A model generated the notes under the pieces. That model saw only the letters and a list, made by a program, of their open reading frames with translations, had not been told where the DNA came from and searched no databases. The position numbers were made by a program, and so were the translations under genes. From Clostridia bacterium (GTDB taxonomy: Bacteria > Bacillota > Clostridia > Peptostreptococcales > Anaerovoracaceae), in NCBI GenBank assembly GCA_024403185.1, contig JAKSSG010000012.1, positions 1 to 37,348 of the forward strand: a DNA stretch of 37,348 nucleotides, read 5' to 3'. Below are positions 30,675 through 37,348 of the stretch, piece by piece (the first letter of the stretch is position 1; every line of letters begins with the position of its first letter).

Positions 30675-30935
30675 ATGGCAAGTAAGAAAGGTGTAGGTAG
30701 CTCGAAGAACGGTCGTGATTCCGAGTCCAAACGTTTAGGCGTTAAGACAGGTGATGGTCAGTTCGTAAGCGCTGGCAGCATCCTGGTTAGACAGAGAGGA
30801 ACAAAGTTCCACCCTGGTAACAATGTTGGTATCGGTGGAGACGACACATTATTTGCAAAGATCGACGGAGCTGTAAAGTTCGAAAGATACGACAAGAAAA
30901 GAAAGCAGGTAAGTGTTTATCCTAAGGAAGCGTAA
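30675..30935 (+). CDS. rpmA: 50S ribosomal protein L27 (without N-terminal extension)
   Basis: 86 aa. It begins [20 protein letters not shown], directly with the mature L27 N terminus. Most Firmicutes have an extra peptide ending LQFFA here that the protease Prp removes; it is missing. Only one start fits: the CAGGAGG site is 7 bases before this ATG. The rest ([38 protein letters not shown]) is standard. The N-terminal tail of L27 reaches the peptidyl-transferase centre. Confidence 0.97.
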   Translation: MASKKGVGSSKNGRDSESKRLGVKTGDGQFVSAGSILVRQRGTKFHPGNNVGIGGDDTLFAKIDGAVKFERYDKKRKQVSVYPKEA

Positions 30936-30944
30936 GCTGATCAT

Positions 30945-30975
30945 GGCCCCTAGAATTAGGGGCCTTTGTTTTTTG
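30945..30975 (+). terminator. Rho-independent terminator after rpmA
   Basis: GGCCCCTA-GAAT-TAGGGGCC followed by a T-rich tract. The obg -35 overlaps this tract. Confidence 0.93.
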
Positions 30976-30994
30976 TGTAAATATTTTTTATAAT
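30966..30994 (+). promoter_or_regulatory. Promoter of obg, predicted to give a leaderless mRNA
   Basis: TTGTTT (30966-30971), 17-bp spacer, TATAAT (30989-30994), then 6 nt to the ATG at 31001. The predicted +1 is the ATG itself and there is no ribosome site. Confidence 0.7.
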
Positions 30995-31000
30995 AGTATC

Positions 31001-32338
31001 ATGTTTGTAGACAGAGCGAAAATAACAATTAAATCGGGAAAGGGCGGCAACGGTGCTGTAACATTCAGACGTGAAGCCTTTGTTCCTGAAGGCGGACCTG
31101 ACGGCGGAGACGGCGGCAAAGGCGGAGACGTCATATTCCAGGCTGATGAAAACCTGAGGACTCTCATGGATTTCAGATACAAGAGGAAATACGAAGCCGA
31201 AAGCGGACAGGACGGCATGAAGAAAAAACGCTATGGCAAAAATGGTGAGGACCTTGTAATAAAGGTCCCTGTAGGTACTCTTGTCATAGATGAAGAATCC
31301 GGCAAGGTAATGAGAGATCTTACCGAGCACGGACAGTCTTTTGTTGCAGCCAAAGGCGGACGGGGAGGCAAAGGCAACATGAAATTTGCCACTCCTACCA
31401 GACAGGCACCTAATTTCGCCGAGGCAGGCGGCTTTGCGAAAGAGAGAAATGTAATTCTTGAAATGAAGCTCATCGCAGATGTTGGTCTCGTAGGTTTTCC
31501 CAATGTAGGGAAATCATCACTGCTCTCAATGGCTACAAGTGCCAAACCTAAGATTGCAAATTATCACTTTACAACCATAGAACCGAATCTTGGTGTTGTC
31601 AGCATTTATGACAGCAGTTTTGTAATGGCTGACATTGCGGGAATCATTGAAGGTGCCAATGAGGGGGCGGGCCTCGGACACTATTTTCTAAAGCACATTG
31701 AAAGAACCAAGGTGCTGATTCACATAGTTGACGTTTCCGGCAGCGAAGGCAGAGATCCAAAGGAGGATTTCGATAAAATCAACTCAGAACTGGTACAGTA
31801 CAGCGAAAAGCTTCTCAAAAAGCCTCAGATTGTAGTTGCAAACAAGATTGACATTCTGGGATGCAGCGCTGATCCTGAGGACCTTGAGATATGTGAAGAA
31901 TACATTGAATTCAGGAAATACGTTGAAGAAAAGGGCTTTAAGGTAATGCCTATGTCTGCAGCGGCAGGAATCGGCGTTCAGCAGGTAATCGAGGAAGCAT
32001 ATAAGGCTCTCCTTGAGGTTGAAGCCAATCCGCCTGAAGATGATGAAGAATATGAATACTTCGATTTTGAAGCTGATGATTACGATCCGGATTACAGGAA
32101 GGTATTCGCTGAATATGACGGTGAGGCATATGTAATCTATGGCTCGCAGCTTGAGAAGATATTCAATTCAACCAATTTCAACGATCTTGGATCACGAAGA
32201 TATCTGTTCAGATACATTGAGAACAGCGGAATTTACGACACTCTGAAGGAAATGGGAATGGAAGAGGGCGATACAATAAAGCTCTTTGACATGGAATTCG
32301 AATATTACGACGAAGATTACAGTTATTACGAAGACTAG
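31001..32338 (+). CDS. obg: Obg/CgtA GTPase
   Basis: 445 aa. Obg is an essential GTPase of 50S assembly and stress signalling. The glycine-rich Obg fold covers about residues 1-157 (KSGKGGNGAVTFRREAFVP). The G domain has G1 GFPNVGKSS (165-173), G3 DIAGIIEGA and G4 NKID, and the C-terminal OCT domain ends in an acidic Asp/Glu/Tyr-rich tail. MFVDRAKI is the family's usual start, so the absence of a ribosome site is not due to a wrong start. It probably heads an operon with the HD and radical-SAM genes. Confidence 0.97.
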   Translation: MFVDRAKITIKSGKGGNGAVTFRREAFVPEGGPDGGDGGKGGDVIFQADENLRTLMDFRYKRKYEAESGQDGMKKKRYGKNGEDLVIKVPVGTLVIDEESGKVMRDLTEHGQSFVAAKGGRGGKGNMKFATPTRQAPNFAEAGGFAKERNVILEMKLIADVGLVGFPNVGKSSLLSMATSAKPKIANYHFTTIEPNLGVVSIYDSSFVMADIAGIIEGANEGAGLGHYFLKHIERTKVLIHIVDVSGSEGRDPKEDFDKINSELVQYSEKLLKKPQIVVANKIDILGCSADPEDLEICEEYIEFRKYVEEKGFKVMPMSAAAGIGVQQVIEEAYKALLEVEANPPEDDEEYEYFDFEADDYDPDYRKVFAEYDGEAYVIYGSQLEKIFNSTNFNDLGSRRYLFRYIENSGIYDTLKEMGMEEGDTIKLFDMEFEYYDEDYSYYED

Positions 32339-32348
32339 GTAATTTTTC

Positions 32349-33023
32349 ATGAGAGAACATCCGGACAGAAAACAATGCCTTGAATATCTTGAATCCTATG
32401 GTACGCCGAAGCATGTTATAGGACACTGCAAGTCTGTTGCAGCCGTGGCATACATGTTTGGAAAAGCCTTAAACAAGGTGGGTGGCACACGCGCTGCACA
32501 GTTCAAGGATATCAGATTAACAACATTCCGCAGGGGTGCAGGCAGGTTTTATTACGAGCAGGATCATTCGAGAGATAAACACGGCCAGGGCTGGAGAATT
32601 TTTGATCTTGACCTTCTTCTGGCAAGCGGTCTCCTTCATGACATGGCACGCGTTGAAGACAGACACTGGGATGTCTGCGCCGACTGGTGTCATGAGAAAA
32701 AATACTATGAAGAAGAACAGATAATCCGTGCCCACATGATGTATCAGTACACTAATGATGCGAACCATCTCACTGAAGCCGATCTTATCAGCCTTGCGGA
32801 CAGACTTACTCTCGAGGATCACTACGCAGGCCTTGATGAGAGAATGGAGTACATAATCAGAAAGGCTGAGAAAAACGGAAACCCCGATGCCAGAGCTGCC
32901 ATTCTCAGAAAGAAGAAGGAAACAAGAAAGCTTCTTGATGACATAGAGGTACGCATAGGCATTACAATTGACGAACTAATGACTGACATTGACTACGATA
33001 ACGTAGAAAACTCAGATAAGTAA
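32349..33023 (+). CDS. HD-domain metal-dependent phosphohydrolase, unknown substrate
   Basis: 224 aa. HD-superfamily residues are His26 (VIGHCKSVA), the HD pair His97-Asp98 (LLHDMARVED), a likely downstream His in IRAHMMYQ and Asp in SLADRLT. Between His26 and the HD pair there are about 70 residues instead of the 25-35 usual in YqeK-like proteins, because of an insertion (about 45-85) rich in Arg, Phe and Tyr. The C terminus is charged and helical. It sits 10 bp after obg, a place often held by yhbY, nadD and yqeK. A nucleotide or nucleotide-derived substrate is plausible from the family. Confidence 0.78.
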   Translation: MREHPDRKQCLEYLESYGTPKHVIGHCKSVAAVAYMFGKALNKVGGTRAAQFKDIRLTTFRRGAGRFYYEQDHSRDKHGQGWRIFDLDLLLASGLLHDMARVEDRHWDVCADWCHEKKYYEEEQIIRAHMMYQYTNDANHLTEADLISLADRLTLEDHYAGLDERMEYIIRKAEKNGNPDARAAILRKKKETRKLLDDIEVRIGITIDELMTDIDYDNVENSDK

Positions 33024-33024
33024 T

Positions 33025-34905
33025 ATGGGAATAGATAAAGAACTTGAATCGATATTAAAGCGCGTTGAAAAACCGGCGCGTTACATAGGCGGAGAGGTAA
33101 ACATGGTCAGGAAAAATCCTGATGATGTTTCTGTTCGCATTGGATTTGCATTTCCGGACACCTACGAAATAGGCATGTCATATATGGGAATGCAGATTTT
33201 ATATAACATCCTGAACGGCAATGACAGAATCTGCTGCGAGAGAGTATTCGCTCCCGCCGCCGACATGGAAGAAATAATGAGAGAAAAGGGCAGAAAGCTT
33301 TATACTCTTGAAACCTTTACGCCTGTTGACAAGCTGGACGTTCTGGGATTTACTCTCCAGTATGAGATGTCCTATACAAACATACTCAACATGCTGGATC
33401 TGGGCGGAATTCCTGTCAGAAAGGATGACAGGAAGGACGGCTGTTATCCGCTGATAATTGCAGGCGGTCCATGTGCATTCAATCCGGAACCCCTTGCCGA
33501 CTTTGTTGACGCTTTCCTTATCGGAGACGGTGAGGAAACTCTTGAAAAAGTGTGTCTTGCCTTTGCGGATGCAAAAGCAGGAAAGCCTGACAGAAAAGCA
33601 TTTCTTGAGGCCATTTCGGAAATCGACGGGGTATATGTTCCAGAGTTCTATGATGTTGAATATGGTGAGAACCACAGCATTTCCGCTGTAAAAAAGATAA
33701 ATGACAGGGCGCCTGAAACAGTAACGAGGGCCATTGTCAAAGATATAGAAGGGGCAGAATTCCCTGTAAATAACATTGTGCCTTATATTGACACCGTACA
33801 TGACAGGTCAGTTGTTGAAACCTTCAGAGGCTGCACGCGCGGATGCAGATTCTGTCAGGCGGGAATGATTTACAGACCGGTTCGCGAGAGAAAGCCGGAT
33901 ACCATTGAAAATCTTGCCATGGAGCAGCTGGCCAATACGGGTCATGAGGAGCTTTCACTTCTTTCGCTTTCAACAAGTGATTATTCACAGTTTGAACCTA
34001 TGGCAACCGGACTCATGGGACTTTGCCGCAAGCAGAATGTGGCGCTGTCTCTTCCTTCACTGAGACTTGATTCATTTTCATTCAGAGTCCTTGATGAAAT
34101 TCAGGGATACCGCAAATCAGGTCTGACATTTGCACCTGAAGCAGGTACCCAGCGACTCAGAGATGTAATAAACAAGAACATTACTGAGGATGACATTTTC
34201 AGTGCCACCAGGCAGGCCGTTGAACTTGGATGGGAACATATAAAGCTCTATTTCATGATCGGTCTTCCTACGGAAACCCTTGAGGATCTTGACGGCATAG
34301 CCGAGATCGCCAGAAAGATAATGGATATAAATTACGATGTCAGGGGAAGAAAGGGCGGTCGCTTCAGAGTTACCGTAAGCGTTTCCAACTTTGTACCTAA
34401 GCCTCATACGCCTTTCCAGTGGGAAGCACAGAATACGGCTGAAGAGTTTATTGAAAAACACAACTATCTGTCTTCAAAACTCAGAATAAAGGGAGTTACC
34501 TTCAATTACCACGAGACTGCAACAAGCAACCTTGAGGCTGTTTTTGCGAGAGGAGACAGAAGGTGCGGCAGAATCCTCGAGGAAGCCTGGAAGCTGGGAT
34601 GCAGATTTGACGGATGGACAGAGCATTTCAGACCTGAAGCATGGAGAAAGGCCTTTGAAAACTGTGCTGCAGATCTGGGATTCGATTCAGCAGATGACAT
34701 GGAAGCCTTCTACAATTACAGGGAAAGAACTGCTGAGGAGATTCTTCCGTGGGACATGATTAACCCATTTGTAAGCAGAGATTATTTCCTGGCTGAGAGA
34801 AATAAGGCGGTTAAGTGCGAAACCACACATGACTGCAGAGAAGGCTGCACCGGATGCGGAGTAAACAGATACACGGATTGTTTTGTAAATTGTAAACAGA
34901 AATGA
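33025..34905 (+). CDS. TIGR03960-type radical SAM protein
   Basis: 626 aa. The cluster motif Cys270-x3-Cys274-x2-Cys277 (RGCTRGCRFCQAGMIYRPVR) identifies a radical-SAM enzyme. The N-terminal part before it (GEVNMVRKNPDDVSVRIGFA, DTYEIGMSYMGMQI) resembles a B12-binding-like region. A Cys-rich tail (CETTHDCREGCTGCGVNRYTDCFVNC) could hold another metal centre. The next gene, its usual partner (DUF2344), overlaps it by 4 nt. The pair is conserved near rplU in clostridia; the reaction is not known to me. The start directly follows the HD gene stop and has only a weak ribosome site. Confidence 0.88.
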   Translation: MGIDKELESILKRVEKPARYIGGEVNMVRKNPDDVSVRIGFAFPDTYEIGMSYMGMQILYNILNGNDRICCERVFAPAADMEEIMREKGRKLYTLETFTPVDKLDVLGFTLQYEMSYTNILNMLDLGGIPVRKDDRKDGCYPLIIAGGPCAFNPEPLADFVDAFLIGDGEETLEKVCLAFADAKAGKPDRKAFLEAISEIDGVYVPEFYDVEYGENHSISAVKKINDRAPETVTRAIVKDIEGAEFPVNNIVPYIDTVHDRSVVETFRGCTRGCRFCQAGMIYRPVRERKPDTIENLAMEQLANTGHEELSLLSLSTSDYSQFEPMATGLMGLCRKQNVALSLPSLRLDSFSFRVLDEIQGYRKSGLTFAPEAGTQRLRDVINKNITEDDIFSATRQAVELGWEHIKLYFMIGLPTETLEDLDGIAEIARKIMDINYDVRGRKGGRFRVTVSVSNFVPKPHTPFQWEAQNTAEEFIEKHNYLSSKLRIKGVTFNYHETATSNLEAVFARGDRRCGRILEEAWKLGCRFDGWTEHFRPEAWRKAFENCAADLGFDSADDMEAFYNYRERTAEEILPWDMINPFVSRDYFLAERNKAVKCETTHDCREGCTGCGVNRYTDCFVNCKQK

Positions 34906-35576
34906 AATATATAATTAAATTCAAAAAAACAGGTGTGATCTGCTATACATCACATCTCGACATAATGAAGGTGTTCAAGCGTTCATTCAAGAGAGCCGGA
35001 ATAAGACTTGCCTATTCACAGGGCTTCAATCCACATCCCAAGATGGGCTTTGCACAGCCCCTCTCACTGGGATACAGAGGCTATGATGAATACATTGAGT
35101 TTGAAACGGCAGCTGACTGGAACAACATGAACGGGCAGGAAATACTTGGGGCGCTGAGAGAAATCATGCCTGAAGGTCTTACTCTTGTTTCAATAAAAGA
35201 GGCGCCAGAACTGAAGAAGACTCTGGCTTCAATGACTGTTGCGGCGGAATATGAAATAAGAATTCCTGTATCCGAACAGATTGAAGGCGATGCCAGAAGC
35301 CTGTGGAATCAGTACATGGGCCAGGAAAGAATTACAGCACTTAAAAAACAGAAAAAGAAGAAGGAACCTGTTGTAATTGACATTAAGCCAAAAATCAGAC
35401 AGCTGGCATTCAATCCAAAGGATGATTGTCTGGTGCTTAACGCAGTTCTTGATGCGGGAAGCGAATCAAATCTGAGTCCGGAACTTCTCATCGACACAGT
35501 AATCAGTACCCTTGGACTGGACTGTGACAGGGCAGAGATAACGGTAAGCAGACTTGAATTACAATTTAAGGAATGA
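34902..35576 (+). CDS. DUF2344 / TIGR03936 protein, partner of the radical SAM protein
   Basis: 224 aa. It begins MKYIIKFKKTGVICYTSHLD and has the family block IRLAYSQGFNPHPKMGFAQPLSLG. In many bacteria this domain is fused to, or encoded right after, the TIGR03960 radical-SAM protein, as here with an ATGA overlap. No catalytic motif is known; it may deliver or bind the substrate. In relatives, rng (RNase G) and rplU usually follow; here a comEA-like gene follows. Confidence 0.88.
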   Translation: MKYIIKFKKTGVICYTSHLDIMKVFKRSFKRAGIRLAYSQGFNPHPKMGFAQPLSLGYRGYDEYIEFETAADWNNMNGQEILGALREIMPEGLTLVSIKEAPELKKTLASMTVAAEYEIRIPVSEQIEGDARSLWNQYMGQERITALKKQKKKKEPVVIDIKPKIRQLAFNPKDDCLVLNAVLDAGSESNLSPELLIDTVISTLGLDCDRAEITVSRLELQFKE

Positions 35577-35627
35577 TTGACAAATACTTCCAATAATGAT
35601 ATTTTAATATCGGTATTGGAGGTATTT
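35577..35627 (+). promoter_or_regulatory. comEA promoter inside a large hairpin that holds the ribosome site
   Basis: TTGACA (35577-35582), 17-bp spacer, TATTTT (35600-35605). AAATACTTCCAATA (35582-35595) pairs with TATTGGAGGTATTT (35614-35627), 13 of 14, and GATAT/ATATC makes an inner stem. T-run 35625-35630 follows. The right arm contains the comEA GGAGG (35618-35622). A message begun at the local promoter (about 35612) has no left arm; one read through from upstream does. Confidence 0.75.
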
Positions 35628-35630
35628 TTT

Positions 35631-36272
35631 ATGAAGAGATTAACAGAATTTTTATTGGGGCACGAACAGCTAAGAAAATTTATCGATGACAACAGGGGTC
35701 AGCTGAAAAAACTTGCGGTTGTTGCCGTTCTTGTCGTTGCAGCCCTTGGAGTTTACGCCTTTGGCGGCAATTCAAAAACACCTGAAATCGCGGAAGAGAG
35801 TAAGGCTGCGGAGGTGGAAGAGGTAAGCACCACTACTATTTTTGTGGACATAGGCGGAGCTGTGGCAAAGCCGATGCTGGCTGAGCTGCCTGAAGGAAGC
35901 CGGGTTGAAGATGCCATACAGGCGGCAGGTGGCCTTACTGAGGATGCGGATCTTACCAGTATCAACAGGGCGGAATTCCTGGAAGACGGGCAGAAAGTGT
36001 ATATTCCTGCCTTTGCATCGGAAGACGAGGCGGTTTCGCAAAAGTCCGCACCTGCAGTTTCATCGGGTACAGATGCAAACGGGAAGGTCAACATTAATTC
36101 TGCCGATTCGGAGACTTTGCAGACACTGAACGGGGTCGGGCCGGCAACGGCTCAGAAAATAATCGATTACAGGGAAACCGAGGGTCGCTTTATGTCCATT
36201 GAGGATCTTAAAAATGTTTCGGGAATAGGCGACAAGACCTTTGAAAAACTGAAAGATTATATTATAGTATGA
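35631..36272 (+). CDS. comEA: ComEA-like helix-hairpin-helix DNA-binding protein
   Basis: 213 aa from the ATG at 35631, chosen for its GGAGG 8 bases upstream; an in-frame ATG further up overlaps the -35. A transmembrane anchor (LAVVAVLVVAALGVYAFGG, about 25-44) is followed by a SLBB domain (TTIFVDIGGAVAKPMLAELP) and a C-terminal helix-hairpin-helix (GKVNINSADSETLQTLNGVG). This is the layout of ComEA, the surface receptor for incoming DNA in competence. The comEB and comEC genes that often follow are absent here, so its role in uptake is inferred. An amidohydrolase gene comes next. Confidence 0.85.
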   Translation: MKRLTEFLLGHEQLRKFIDDNRGQLKKLAVVAVLVVAALGVYAFGGNSKTPEIAEESKAAEVEEVSTTTIFVDIGGAVAKPMLAELPEGSRVEDAIQAAGGLTEDADLTSINRAEFLEDGQKVYIPAFASEDEAVSQKSAPAVSSGTDANGKVNINSADSETLQTLNGVGPATAQKIIDYRETEGRFMSIEDLKNVSGIGDKTFEKLKDYIIV

Positions 36273-36293
36273 GTATGATTGGAGGAATTGATT

Positions 36294-37348
36294 ATGCTCT
36301 TTAAGAATATCAAGCTTCTTGATGAAGATTTCAAGGTAAGAGAAAACATGTTTCTTGCAACAGAAGGCGAGAAAATCTGCCATGTAGGTGAAAGTGAGCC
36401 TGAAGGAGATTTCGGCGAGACCTTTGACGGCGAGGGCAGGTTCATCATGCCGGCCTTTTACAACACTCACTGCCATGTGCCGATGACCCTGCTCAGGGGC
36501 TATGGCGAGGGACTGCCGCTTCAGAGATGGCTTAACGAAAGGATTTTCCCTTTTGAAGCCAGATTCATCCCGGAAGCCAAGTACTGGGGAGCGAAGCTTG
36601 GAGCTATTGAACTCATGAAATCGGGTTGCGTTTCCATTTCAGACATGTATTTTGACCTGGCTGACTATGGAAAGGCACTGCACGAAGCCGGAATGAAGGC
36701 CAATCTCTGCAATGGCGTTGTTTCATTTGACGAAAGCGCAAGCTACTATGAGGACAGAGCATATTCGGATACATTAAGACTCATGGAATGGCTCGAGAGC
36801 CTGGATGATGACAGAATCAGAACCGATGCATCAGCTCACTCGGAATATGCCAACAGGGAAAGACCGCTCAGGGAAGTGGCTGATTTTGCAGCGGAAAAAG
36901 GGCTGAACATACAGATTCACGTTTCGGAAACAGAATTCGAACACGAGGAGTGCAAAGGCAGACATGGCGGACTTACACCTGTTCAGTACTTTGAGAAGTG
37001 CGGACTGTTCAGATCACCTGTAATAGCCGCTCACTGCGTATGGCTCGATGATGCTGACATTGATGTTCTGAAGGAAAACAATGCATTCATTTCACACAAT
37101 CCTTCTTCAAATCTTAAACTCGGCAGTGGAATCGCTCCATTGAAGAAATATTACGATGCAGGGCTTAATCTTACAATCGGAACCGACGGCGCGTCTTCAA
37201 ACAATAACCTTAACATGCTGGAGGAAGTCAATCTGGCGGCGATGCTTTGCAGAGGCAGCACGATGGATGCCAACGCCATTCCGGCAAGTGAAATCCTAAA
37301 GATGGCAACGGTTAACGGAGCAAGAGCACAGGGCAGAGACGACTGCGG
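36294..37348 (+). CDS. Amidohydrolase, MtaD-like adenosine-derivative deaminase (3' end missing)
   Basis: At least 351 codons, open to the window end with no stop. The ATG at 36294 has TTGGAGGAAT 9 bases upstream. It belongs to the metal-dependent amidohydrolase superfamily: His59-x-His61 (NTHCHVPMTLLRG), a His in the HVSETEFEH block, the His of AAHCVWLDD and the Asp of IGTDGASSNNNLNML. This fits the 5-methylthioadenosine/S-adenosylhomocysteine deaminase branch, which salvages nucleosides; related triazine or guanine deaminases are alternatives. The remaining roughly 80 residues lie outside the window. Confidence 0.85.
   Translation, partial: MLFKNIKLLDEDFKVRENMFLATEGEKICHVGESEPEGDFGETFDGEGRFIMPAFYNTHCHVPMTLLRGYGEGLPLQRWLNERIFPFEARFIPEAKYWGAKLGAIELMKSGCVSISDMYFDLADYGKALHEAGMKANLCNGVVSFDESASYYEDRAYSDTLRLMEWLESLDDDRIRTDASAHSEYANRERPLREVADFAAEKGLNIQIHVSETEFEHEECKGRHGGLTPVQYFEKCGLFRSPVIAAHCVWLDDADIDVLKENNAFISHNPSSNLKLGSGIAPLKKYYDAGLNLTIGTDGASSNNNLNMLEEVNLAAMLCRGSTMDANAIPASEILKMATVNGARAQGRDDC

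Noticed and set aside
1..37348. Mobile elements, phage genes, toxin-antitoxin or defence systems, tRNA genes
   Set aside because: I looked for transposase, integrase and known defence motifs, and tRNA cloverleafs by eye and found none; all large frames are housekeeping or plain unknowns.

Overview
The window is chromosomal DNA of a low-to-mid GC Gram-positive anaerobe, most likely a member of the Clostridia. The signs are the tmk-holB-ricT-yabB-abrB block, the rimO-pgsA-cinA-recA block, an oxygen-sensitive class III ribonucleotide reductase (nrdDG), acetate kinase, two LexA boxes of Gram-positive type before recA, strong AGGAGG ribosome sites, and the TIGR03960/DUF2344 radical-SAM pair near rplU-rpmA-obg. 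I cannot name the genus. Family XIII (Anaerovoracaceae)-like clostridia are a guess only.

Layout. 1-310: end of an rRNA operon (23S 3' end, 5S, terminator). 366-2474: secreted M28-type peptidase lipoprotein. 2610-6649: small membrane protein, tmk, holB, ricT, a tRNA adenine methyltransferase, a small membrane protein and an AbrB-type regulator. 6709-7980: murA, convergent with an unrecognised lipoprotein gene (8019-9410, minus). 9517-10050: GNAT acetyltransferase. 10196-13079: nrdD-nrdG with a candidate NrdR box. 13184-16443: rpmB, then an Asp23 gene, recG and rsmD. 16500-18914: coaD, a coiled-coil protein and tmcAL. 18964-20494: ackA and rpmF. 20560-21567 (minus): asd, divergent from uppP. 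21750-29696: uppP, ftsK/spoIIIE, rimO, pgsA, cinA, a structured repeat element, recA. 30096-36272: rplU, rpmA, obg, an HD-domain protein, two radical-SAM/DUF2344 genes and a ComEA-like protein. The window ends inside an amidohydrolase gene of the MtaD type.

Almost everything encoded is core housekeeping: DNA replication and repair, nucleotide supply, translation, and wall and lipid synthesis. No phage, transposase, CRISPR array, defence island or tRNA gene was found. The unusual material is in the short intergenic regions. (1) At rpmF and comEA, a promoter is built into a large inverted repeat. Both begin TTGACAAATAC, both place the -10 in the loop, and both end in GGTATTTTT. In comEA the right arm also contains the ribosome-binding site. 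Upstream transcripts would form the hairpin, while transcripts from the local promoter would not. (2) asp23 and obg have a TATAAT box exactly 6 nt before their ATG and no ribosome site, which predicts leaderless mRNAs. (3) A roughly 140-nt near-palindromic element with a duplicated left arm lies between cinA and recA. (4) Ribosomal protein L27 lacks the Firmicute N-terminal extension, and the Prp protease gene normally found between rplU and rpmA is also absent. L21 carries a C-terminal extension of about 70 residues.

All calls come from reading the sequence and from remembered family motifs; no database search was run. Promoter, operator and RNA-structure calls are by eye.
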